DNA from: RYN-433 sp036558265 | GTDB lineage: Bacteria; Planctomycetota; Phycisphaerae; Tepidisphaerales; Tepidisphaeraceae | Direction of reading: 5' to 3' | DNA: 5,752 bases | NCBI GenBank assembly: GCA_036558265.1 | Contig: DATBFY010000596.1 | Location: forward strand, 1-5,752 | Shown: in pieces, positions 1 through 5,478 of the stretch | How positions within the stretch are numbered: position 1 is the first letter of the stretch | Layout: the number at the start of each line of letters is the position of its first letter | Made by a program: the position numbers and the translations under genes | The notes under the pieces: generated by a model | What the model was told of the DNA's origin: nothing | The model's database searches: none | What the model saw: only the letters and a program-made list of their open reading frames with translations

Positions 1-63
1 GAGCGGCGGTGGACGGTAGTGGACATGAAGGACGAGTGGAAGACCGTGTTCCCCGAACGCTGA
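1..63 (+). CDS. 3' end of an upstream gene, product unknown
   Basis: The first frame is open from base 1 to the TGA at 61-63 and gives the last 20 residues of a protein, ending in DMKDEWKTVFPER. Eighteen of the 20 codons end in G or C, as in the genes further on, while the other open frame across these bases lacks that bias; this is why I read it as coding. The tail is charged and contains three Trp, with no membrane segment. It is too short to assign a family. Its stop lies 23 bases before the next start codon, so the two may be co-transcribed. Confidence 0.6.
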   Translation, partial: ERRWTVVDMKDEWKTVFPER

Positions 64-71
64 GCTGTGAG

Positions 72-78
72 AAAGGAG
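72..78 (+). promoter_or_regulatory. Strong Shine-Dalgarno site for the 30-codon ORF
   Basis: AAAGGAG at 72-78 is followed by 8 bases and then ATG at 87. It is the best ribosome binding site in the window and decides the start at 87, although that frame is open back to base 3. It is the main reason for taking the very short ORF downstream seriously. Confidence 0.7.
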
Positions 79-86
79 CACCCAAC

Positions 87-179
87 ATGAACGCGCGGAA
101 CCGCAGTATCGTGATCGCGCTTGCGCTGACGTGTTGTGGCGTCTCGGTCTGGGCACAACCGGCGGAACCGCAACGGTAA
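87..179 (+). CDS. 30-residue peptide with a signal sequence; small secreted peptide or truncated gene
   Basis: ATG at 87 to TAA at 177-179. The product has the three parts of a Sec signal peptide: a basic start (MNARNRS), a hydrophobic core at residues 8-21 (IVIALALTCCGVSV), and a signal peptidase I site after Val-Trp-Ala at residue 23. Cleavage would leave only QPAEPQR. The two adjacent Cys are not in a proper lipobox. Either it is a genuine mini-protein, or the 5' stub of a secreted-protein gene whose body was lost; no frame in 180-302 continues it convincingly. A leader peptide controlling the operon at 303 is possible but lacks support, since no clear attenuator follows. No family recognised. 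Confidence 0.5.
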   Translation: MNARNRSIVIALALTCCGVSVWAQPAEPQR

Positions 180-302
180 AATTATGAGTGTGCCAGACGC
201 CGCCGCATTGACAGCTTGTTAACGGCGAGGCGAGCCGCGCGCGCGTCCCAGTAGCCCGGCAGCGCGACGGTGGCCGATTGCGTCCGAACAGACGGGTGAT
301 CC

Positions 303-1907
303 GTGCGCGACCGAGCAGGACACTTCGCAGTGGCGCATCTGACCGTCGCGATCATCTTCATTGCGGCGGCGGTCATGGCATCACTCATGGGCGGCGGTGG
401 CTGCGCCGCGCCACCCAAGGAGGACCCTGCCGCCGCCGCGGCAAGGGTCGCGATCCAGGAGGTTGATCAGCTCAACAAGGCGTTCGCCGATCGCTTTGTG
501 CTGCTGGTTGCCACCGCCTGCGACGCCATCGAGAAGGACAACCCCTCCCTCGCCCAACGCCGCAAGGCCCACGAGCTCAAGCTGTATTGCGCCACCAGCG
601 CCTTCGACATCGCCTCCAATCCCGATCCCTACACCAGCCTCCTCGATCTCACCCTCTCGGTCACGCTCGTCAGCCAGGTCTGGATCGACGAGGACCACGC
701 CGAGGACGTCTTCGGCCCCGACCGCGCGCGTGTTCTCATCCGTGCTCTTCGCCGCGCCCGCGTCGAGGTCTGGCAGATCGCCGCCAAGACCCTCAAGCCC
801 GAGCAGCTCGAGACGCTGGACTACATCATCTGGGAGTGGCGGCGCGACAACCCGGACGTCGAGCACGTCGAGTTCGTCCGCTTCAACGACTTTGCCGCCG
901 GGCGCGGCAAGAGCCAGGTCGCCGAGGTGCGCGCGGGAGGCGGGTTCCTGGCACCCGTCGGCGAAGCGAAGAAGGCCGTTGACGAGGCGCGCCTGCTCGG
1001 CGAGCGCGTCTTCTACCTTGCGAAACGCGCCCCGCTTGCCCTTGCCTGGCAGGCCGAGGCGCTGCGCGACGAGCTGCTGGACAACCCGGAGGTCACCCGG
1101 GCGCTATCCAACCTGGACACCGCCGTCCGGGCGATCGACCGCCTCCCGAAGGACGTCGCGGCCGAACGCCAGTCCATCCTCGCCGCGATCGACCAGCGCG
1201 ACCGATCGCTGAACGCAACGATCGCTGCGATTCGTGGCGCCATCGCCGACGCCGACAAGCTCGCCGGCACGGTACGGAGCGTCGCCGCCGACTCCACGCG
1301 CGCCTTTGCCGAGTTGCGCTCCACCAGCGACTCCCTGGCCGCCACGATCCGCACCGCCGACCAGGCCGCCGCCCACTACATGCCACCGCCCCCACCCGCC
1401 GCGACTCAAGCCGCCAAGGCGAGCACGCGACGTGTCGACACCGCGACCGCCTCGAGCAGAAACGGCAGCGCCGCCGATGGCGGGTCCGTCCCCGGCACTG
1501 TTCGGACCGACACGACCGAACGCGCCCCCGTCGGCGCCCTTGCCACGCCGCCCGCGGTCTCCGCCGGTCATGCCGCCCCTGAAAAGCCTCCCTTTGACAT
1601 CAAGAGCTACGCCGACACCGCCACCGAGCTCGCGACAGCCGCGCGCGAATTGCGCATGCTCGTCGAATCGACCCAGGGCCTGGTCGCCTCCGAAGCCTGG
1701 ACCCGCCGACTTGCCGAGATCAACGCTGCCGCCGACGACCGCATGCGCATGGCGGCGTTGCAAAGTCGCTCCCTGGTGGACGAGGTTTTCCACCGTGTCT
1801 ACTTCACACTTGCCGCGGTCTTCCTGCTGGCCGTGCTTCTCCGAATCATCAGCCGGCGTCTGGCCAGGCGCGCGCACGCCAGGGTCGTCGCACACACCCG
1901 ACATTAA
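303..1907 (+). CDS. Envelope protein anchored at both ends (lipoprotein-like N-terminus, C-terminal TM), unknown family
   Basis: 534 residues. I chose the GTG at 303 because it gives a basic N-region (MRDRAGHF) before the hydrophobic stretch at residues 11-30; the ribosome site is weak, and an internal ATG at 375 would cut off that stretch. Residues 31-34 (GGGC) then AAPP suggest a lipoprotein cleavage at Cys34, though the lipobox lacks the usual Leu at -3; it may instead be an uncleaved anchor. Residues 40-200 form a helical domain rich in Trp and acidic residues. Residues 256-360 have heptad-like Ala/Leu/Ile spacing typical of a coiled coil. Residues 360-430 are a Pro/Ala/Thr-rich linker starting with five Pro. 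A second helical part (434-490) leads into a TM helix at about 499-516 and a short Arg-rich tail, which the positive-inside rule puts in the cytoplasm. I do not recognise the family. Its place in front of a binding protein and a receptor phosphatase suggests a scaffold or signalling role in the periplasm (inference). Confidence 0.85.
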   Translation: MRDRAGHFAVAHLTVAIIFIAAAVMASLMGGGGCAAPPKEDPAAAAARVAIQEVDQLNKAFADRFVLLVATACDAIEKDNPSLAQRRKAHELKLYCATSAFDIASNPDPYTSLLDLTLSVTLVSQVWIDEDHAEDVFGPDRARVLIRALRRARVEVWQIAAKTLKPEQLETLDYIIWEWRRDNPDVEHVEFVRFNDFAAGRGKSQVAEVRAGGGFLAPVGEAKKAVDEARLLGERVFYLAKRAPLALAWQAEALRDELLDNPEVTRALSNLDTAVRAIDRLPKDVAAERQSILAAIDQRDRSLNATIAAIRGAIADADKLAGTVRSVAADSTRAFAELRSTSDSLAATIRTADQAAAHYMPPPPPAATQAAKASTRRVDTATASSRNGSAADGGSVPGTVRTDTTERAPVGALATPPAVSAGHAAPEKPPFDIKSYADTATELATAARELRMLVESTQGLVASEAWTRRLAEINAAADDRMRMAALQSRSLVDEVFHRVYFTLAAVFLLAVLLRIISRRLARRAHARVVAHTRH

Positions 1908-1913
1908 GGTGAT
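1906..1913 (+). promoter_or_regulatory. Ribosome binding site overlapping the preceding stop codon
   Basis: AAGGTGAT at 1906-1913 matches the anti-Shine-Dalgarno well and begins inside the TAA stop (1905-1907) of the upstream gene. It lies just ahead of the GTG at 1917 and supports that start. The overlap suggests that translation of the two genes is coupled. Confidence 0.6.
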
Positions 1914-1916
1914 CCC

Positions 1917-2969
1917 GTGACCGCTCGCTCAATATGTTTCCGTTGCGTTGTCGTGCTGCTCGCCGGGCTTCTGTCGGCGCCGCTCACGAGTCGGACACGT
2001 GCCGACCCCGCCGACCCCGCCGGCACCCTTGGTCCGTCAACCCGGCCCGAGCCGATCCTGACAAGCGTCCCCCTCGACCCCGACCTGCCCGAGTACACCC
2101 GGCCCCTTAAACCACTCACCGGCACGCTCAATAGCGTCGGCACAACCACCGCCACCAACCTGATGCGCCGCTGGATCGATGCGTTCAAAGTTCTCCAACC
2201 TGACGTTGAGATGGCCTGCCGCGGCCCTTCCGAGACCGGCCTGCTTGCCTTTGCCGACGGCTCCGCCCAACTCGCCGCCATGAGCCGCCCGATCAGGCCC
2301 GCCGAAATCGAATCGGTCGCGAGAAAACTCGGCCATCCGCCCCTGGAGCTCAAGGTCGCAGTTGGCGCCCTGGCCGTCTACGTCGAAAAGACCAATCCCA
2401 TCGCCCAGCGCGGACTCACGCTCAAGGAACTTGACGCCATCTTCTCGAACCAGCGGCGCCGAGGCGGCGCGCCGGCACGCACCTGGGGCGATTTCGGACT
2501 CGACGGGCCCTGGGCCGACCGCCCCATCGCCCTCTACGGCTGGTCGCGCGACCGCACCGCAAGCATCCTTTTCAGCCAACTCGTCCTGGAAGGCGCGGAT
2601 CTGAACGCCTCGGTCCTCCCCCAACCCACCAGTTCCTCGGTCGTCCAGGCGGTCGGCGCGGATCCCGCCGGGATCGGCTATGCGTCGGTCTTCTTTCGCA
2701 CCCGCCGGACACGCGTCGTACCGCTGACCGGCGCCGACGGACGCCTCTACGCCCCGACGGCCGAGAATTGCCAGGGTGACCGGTATCCCCTCGCCCGGTT
2801 CCTCTACATCTACCTCCTCCCTCCCTCCGGAAAGCCTTCGGACGCGCTGGTCGTCGAATTCCTTAAGTTCGCGCTGTCTCGGCAGGGTCAGCGCGTCGCC
2901 AGCGACGGCGGCAACTACCCCCTATCGGCAGGGGTTGCGGCGGCCCAGTTGCGGCTGCTGGGTCAATGA
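1917..2969 (+). CDS. Secreted PstS-family (PBP-like) substrate-binding protein with altered ligand loops
   Basis: 350 residues, GTG start. A signal peptide is visible (hydrophobic VVVLLAGLLSAPL, residues 11-23) with a likely cut after Thr-Arg-Ala29. The mature part follows the PstS-like fold in order: SVGTTTATNL (73-82), a second loop RGPSETG (102-108), AMSRPIRPAEIE (121-132), ALAVYVEKTNPI (151-162), LTLKELDAIFS (167-177), TWGDFGL (189-195), RPIALYG (202-208), GIGYA (252-256), and YPLARFLYIY (290-299) plus the closing FLKFALSRQGQ. Family members use the first loop, the second Ser-rich loop and an R-x-x-x-S-G-T loop to hold phosphate. Here the last loop reads WSRDRTAS (209-216), so the SGT is absent, and the second has Glu where Thr is usual. 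No pstC, pstA or pstB genes adjoin; the next gene is a receptor phosphatase. It may therefore be a sensing component with a different ligand, not an uptake protein. Family assignment is firm; ligand is unknown. Confidence 0.88.
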   Translation: MTARSICFRCVVVLLAGLLSAPLTSRTRADPADPAGTLGPSTRPEPILTSVPLDPDLPEYTRPLKPLTGTLNSVGTTTATNLMRRWIDAFKVLQPDVEMACRGPSETGLLAFADGSAQLAAMSRPIRPAEIESVARKLGHPPLELKVAVGALAVYVEKTNPIAQRGLTLKELDAIFSNQRRRGGAPARTWGDFGLDGPWADRPIALYGWSRDRTASILFSQLVLEGADLNASVLPQPTSSSVVQAVGADPAGIGYASVFFRTRRTRVVPLTGADGRLYAPTAENCQGDRYPLARFLYIYLLPPSGKPSDALVVEFLKFALSRQGQRVASDGGNYPLSAGVAAAQLRLLGQ

Positions 2970-3002
2970 ACGGTTCATGCCGTCGCACCGACGAGGCAGT
3001 CG

Positions 3003-5099
3003 ATGACGCGAACGACGGACGAATCGGGCGCCGCAAGGCACACCGGCCGTGCCGGGATGACCTATTCCGCCAAGCTCGTGCTTGGCGCTTGCGGGCTGGT
3101 GCTGATGACGGGCGGTGTCATCACCTGGGTGGCGCACCGAGCCGCGACCGCCGCCACCGAACGACTCGCGCAGTCACTGTTTCGCGAGGCGAGCGGCCAC
3201 GCCGTCACCCACACGCGCGACTACCTGCTTCGCGCGGCGCCCCTGGTCGACACGCTGCGACAACTCGCGGGCGACGCGCTCGCCATGGACGAGCCGGAAG
3301 CCCTTGCCCGGCAACTCCTCGCCGTCCTGCGCGCCAACCCGGGATTGACCTGGGTCAGTTACGGCGGCGACGACGGCGCCTTCACCGGCGCCTACCGCAC
3401 GCCCGACGGGCAGATGCGCATCAACCGCAGCATGATCGTCGACGGCCGCTCACACCTGACCGAGGACGACGTTCTGCCTGACGGGGCCCGGCGGACCGTG
3501 CGGCGTGACGACGACAGCGGCTACGACCCGCGCACCCGACCCTTCTACGTCAAGGCACGACAACGGGGGCAAACCGTCTGGTTGCCGCCTTACGTCTTCT
3601 ACAACCAGGGCGTGCCCGGCATCTCCTGCGCGACCCCGGTCTACGATCAGCGATCGGGTGCGTTGCGCGGCGTGCTGAGCATCGATTTCGACCTCAACTC
3701 GCTCTCCGATTTCGTGAGCAGCCTGGCGATCAGCGAGCATGGACGCGTATTCATCTTTACCGCCGACGGCGTGCTCCTGGCCAAGCCGGGAGCGCGATGG
3801 CGCGGCAGCAGCGGCCAGCGGGGCTCCGGCGCCCTGCCGCTGATCGCTGAGGCGCGCGACCCGTTGGTCCGCGCGTTTGCCGGACGCGGTCGAGCACTGA
3901 CAACCCAGCCGCAGGCGGGCGGCAGTGGGGACCTGGCGTTCGAATTCTTCCCGTTGCGCAGCGATGACACCGACTACCTCGCCTCGACGACCCCATTCAG
4001 GGTCGGCGACGACCAGACGTGGATCGTCGGCGCGATCTCGCCCCGCTCCGACTTCCTCGCCGACGTCTGGCGAAGCCGCACGCTGGCCATTGCCGCCACG
4101 ACCGGCGCCCTCCTCGCCGCCATGCTCCTCGCCGCCCTGATGGCCCGGCGCGTGTCCGGCCCCGTGCGCTCGCTGGTGGGGTTCATGCGAAGGGTCGGGG
4201 ATGGCGACCTCGACGCCAGGGCCGAATTTGGCACGAGCCGCGAATTCCGCGACCTCTCAAACGCGCTCAACCGCATGATCGCCGACCTTCGCGACCGACT
4301 CCGACTCCGTCACTCGCTCAACGTGGCGATGGAGGTGCAGCAGCGCCTGCTCCCGAGCCACCCGCCGGTCGTCCCCGGCTTGGACATCGCCGGCCACAGC
4401 ACCTACTGCGACGAGACCGGCGGCGACTACTACGACTTCCTGGTGGTCGATGACGCCGCGCCGGGAAAGGTCCTGATCGCCCTGGGCGACGTCATGGGCC
4501 ACGGCGTCGCGGCCGCGCTGGTCATGGCCGGCGCGCGGGCGGTCCTCCGCGACCGCGTCGCCGACGCCGGCAGCCTCGCCGAGGTCATCAACCGCCTGAA
4601 CCGCACCCTCGCCAGCGATCTGGATGGCAGCCGCTTCATGACGATGCACCTCGCGGTCGTCGACACCACGACGTCCACCTACCGGTGGGCCAGCGCCGGT
4701 CACGATCCCGCGATCATGTACGATCCGGCGGCCGACACGTTTGAAGAGCATGACGAAGGCGGCCTGCCGCTGGGTGTCCTCGCCGATGCCGACTACGAGG
4801 AGTACAGCCGGGGTCCGTTCGGCCCGGGCCGTGTCATCGTCGTCGGCACCGACGGCATCTGGGAAATGCCCGGCCCCGGCGGTGAGCAGTTCGGCAAGGA
4901 CCGGCTCCGCGCGGTCATCCGGCGATCGGCGGCTCGAAGCGCCGGGGAAATCGTGGACGCGATCGTCAGCGAGCTCGCGAACTTTCGGGGGGCTTGCCGT
5001 CCGGTGGACGACGTCACGCTGATCGTCATCAAGATGTGCCCGGCCAACGCCGCAATCGATCGCGCCGAATGCGCCAAGCGCGATGCACGGATGGCCTAA
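3003..5099 (+). CDS. Membrane receptor phosphatase: dCache - HAMP - SpoIIE/PP2C
   Basis: 698 residues. ATG at 3003 is preceded by GAGG at 2993-2996; an in-frame ATG at 3057 is a possible alternative with a weaker site. TM1 spans about 24-43. The periplasmic part (44-355) is a dCache sensor, shown by YDPRTRPFY (174-182), WLPPYVFYNQGVPG (193-206), CATPVYD (209-215) and GVLSIDFD (223-230). TM2 is about 358-380, then a HAMP domain (381-432: SGPVRSLVGFMRRVGDGDLD, then EFRDLSNALNRM). The C-terminal PP2C-type domain (440-677) has QQRLLPSHPP (446-455), GGDYYDF (473-479), GDVMGHGVAAALVM (495-508), GTDGIWE (615-621) and DDVTLIVIK (669-677). Asp475, Asp496, Asp617 and Asp669/670 match the family's metal ligands, so it should be an active Ser/Thr phosphatase. 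The layout matches RsbU/SiaA-type proteins, which dephosphorylate STAS antagonists; no STAS protein, kinase or sigma factor lies in the window. It starts 33 bases after the binding-protein gene, in the same apparent operon. An alternative trigger is a small molecule binding the dCache domain directly. Confidence 0.93.
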   Translation: MTRTTDESGAARHTGRAGMTYSAKLVLGACGLVLMTGGVITWVAHRAATAATERLAQSLFREASGHAVTHTRDYLLRAAPLVDTLRQLAGDALAMDEPEALARQLLAVLRANPGLTWVSYGGDDGAFTGAYRTPDGQMRINRSMIVDGRSHLTEDDVLPDGARRTVRRDDDSGYDPRTRPFYVKARQRGQTVWLPPYVFYNQGVPGISCATPVYDQRSGALRGVLSIDFDLNSLSDFVSSLAISEHGRVFIFTADGVLLAKPGARWRGSSGQRGSGALPLIAEARDPLVRAFAGRGRALTTQPQAGGSGDLAFEFFPLRSDDTDYLASTTPFRVGDDQTWIVGAISPRSDFLADVWRSRTLAIAATTGALLAAMLLAALMARRVSGPVRSLVGFMRRVGDGDLDARAEFGTSREFRDLSNALNRMIADLRDRLRLRHSLNVAMEVQQRLLPSHPPVVPGLDIAGHSTYCDETGGDYYDFLVVDDAAPGKVLIALGDVMGHGVAAALVMAGARAVLRDRVADAGSLAEVINRLNRTLASDLDGSRFMTMHLAVVDTTTSTYRWASAGHDPAIMYDPAADTFEEHDEGGLPLGVLADADYEEYSRGPFGPGRVIVVGTDGIWEMPGPGGEQFGKDRLRAVIRRSAARSAGEIVDAIVSELANFRGACRPVDDVTLIVIKMCPANAAIDRAECAKRDARMA

Positions 5100-5116
5100 A
5101 CACTGCTTAAGGCGGG

Positions 5117-5148
5117 AAAAAGATAAACCCCTTAGGTTCAGGGGTTTA
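5117..5148 (-). terminator. Rho-independent terminator of the tRNA-Lys remnant, minus strand
   Basis: A perfect 9-bp inverted repeat, TAAACCCCT (5124-5132) and AGGGGTTTA (5140-5148), encloses a 7-base loop. Read on the minus strand it is followed by TCTTTTT (5123-5117), the classic U-tract. It begins 4 bases beyond the 3' end of the tRNA-Lys remnant, so it is most simply that gene's own terminator. On the plus strand no T-run follows, so it is at best a weak stop for the phosphatase gene, which ends 24 bases before the stem. Confidence 0.75.
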
Positions 5149-5152
5149 CAAT

Positions 5153-5199
5153 TGCGCCATCTAGGACTTGAACCTAGAACCCGCTGATTAAGAGTTAGC
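5153..5199 (-). tRNA. Partial tRNA-Lys(CUU): 3' part only, likely attachment-site remnant
   Basis: Read on the minus strand: anticodon stem-loop GCTAA / CTCTTAA / TCAGC (5199-5183) with anticodon CTT at 5192-5190; variable region GGGTT (5182-5178); T arm CTAGG / TTCAAGT / CCTAG (5177-5161), perfectly paired with a standard T loop; then ATGGCGC (5160-5154) as 3' acceptor strand and A5153 as discriminator. CCA is not encoded. A functional gene would need a D arm and a 5' GCGCCAT about 76 bases from the end; the bases beyond 5199 give neither. The anticodon stem also has one A-C mismatch (positions 30-40). It is therefore the 3' part of a tRNA gene, as left at one end of an element integrated in a tRNA gene. 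The tRNA identity of the fragment is clear; its origin by integration is inference. Confidence 0.8.
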
Positions 5200-5213
5200 C
5201 GGCGACCCGCATT

Positions 5214-5233
5214 ATCCGCGTTTTTTCGCGGAT
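5214..5233. repeat. Hairpin with a T6 loop beside the tRNA remnant
   Basis: ATCCGCG (5214-5220) and CGCGGAT (5227-5233) pair perfectly around a TTTTTT loop. On the plus strand TTT follows and then a run of G, so termination is possible but the U-tract is short. It could also be a recombinase or host-factor site, as it lies 15 bases from the end of the tRNA fragment. Confidence 0.5.
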
Positions 5234-5243
5234 TTTGGGGGGG

Positions 5244-5283
5244 CGATGTCCCCAAATGTCCCCGAATGTACCGAAATGTCCCC
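5244..5283. repeat. Four tandem 10-bp repeats, consensus RAATGTCCCC
   Basis: Units at 5244-5253, 5254-5263, 5264-5273 and 5274-5283 read CGATGTCCCC, AAATGTCCCC, GAATGTACCG and AAATGTCCCC. The second and fourth are identical and the third has the most changes. A spacing of about one helical turn puts every copy on the same face of the DNA, which fits cooperative protein binding, for example integrase arm sites or a repressor. No protein is known here to bind it. Confidence 0.7.
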
Positions 5284-5288
5284 TAATC

Positions 5289-5333
5289 CATTGTAACACT
5301 ACAATGCGCCGGAAGGGGCTCATTACAATGCGC
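5289..5333. repeat. Inverted repeat CATTGTA/TACAATG plus a third, direct copy
   Basis: CATTGTA (5289-5295) and TACAATG (5300-5306) form a perfect 7-bp inverted repeat with a 4-base spacer. The right half extends to TACAATGCGC (5300-5309), which recurs exactly at 5324-5333, 24 bases further. The dyad resembles an operator for a dimeric regulator, and the extra half-site at near two-and-a-half turns suggests a second binding position. It lies upstream of the PHP gene and its putative promoter. Confidence 0.6.
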
Positions 5334-5399
5334 AAGCGATGTTTCGGCTGGCTCCTGTGCTGAACGCTCCCGTCTGTCAGGCGCGGGAAAGGCTTGCGT

Positions 5400-5428
5400 T
5401 TGACAACTCACCGAGCTGGATTTAGCGT
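5400..5428 (+). promoter_or_regulatory. Putative sigma70-type promoter for the PHP-domain gene
   Basis: A consensus -35 box TTGACA (5400-5405) is followed after 17 bases by TAGCGT (5423-5428), which keeps the three strongest -10 positions (T, A and final T) but not the middle ones. Transcription would begin near 5435, giving a leader of roughly 45 bases before ATG 5479. The -35 match is perfect, the -10 only moderate. Confidence 0.4.
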
Positions 5429-5478
5429 ACTCAACATCTCAATTTGTCCATGTGTAACGATGGGGTGCTACCGCCATC

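Noticed and set aside
208..236. TTGACA at 208-213 as a promoter for the operon at 303
   Set aside because: At 16-18 bases downstream the sequence is GC-only with no -10 resemblance.
1104..1904. Minus-strand open frame (266 codons) opposite the 534-residue gene
   Set aside because: Gly/Arg-rich product with no recognisable motif, mirrored on a strongly coding plus strand.
1917..2969. Part of a standard phosphate-uptake (pst) operon
   Set aside because: No permease or ATPase genes adjoin, and the ligand loops differ from phosphate-binding PstS.
2966..3481. Plus-strand open frame starting at the ATGA overlap with the binding-protein stop
   Set aside because: The 4-base overlap is attractive, but the product is an Arg/His-rich shadow and the dCache receptor reads through the same bases in another frame with clear homology.
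5153..5228. A complete tRNA-Lys gene on the minus strand
   Set aside because: The bases that would form the 5' acceptor strand and D arm do not pair with the 3' acceptor strand or form a D stem.
4257..5255. Long open frame on the minus strand (332 codons) across the phosphatase gene
   Set aside because: It is antisense to intact PP2C motifs, has no family-like composition and runs through the terminator and tRNA remnant; a by-product of high GC.
5304..5363. 19-codon ORF (second ATG at 5328 preceded by GGAAGGGG)
   Set aside because: The ribosome-site match is good but the peptide (11 or 19 residues) has no support, both start codons lie within the TACAATGCGC repeat, and purine runs are common here.
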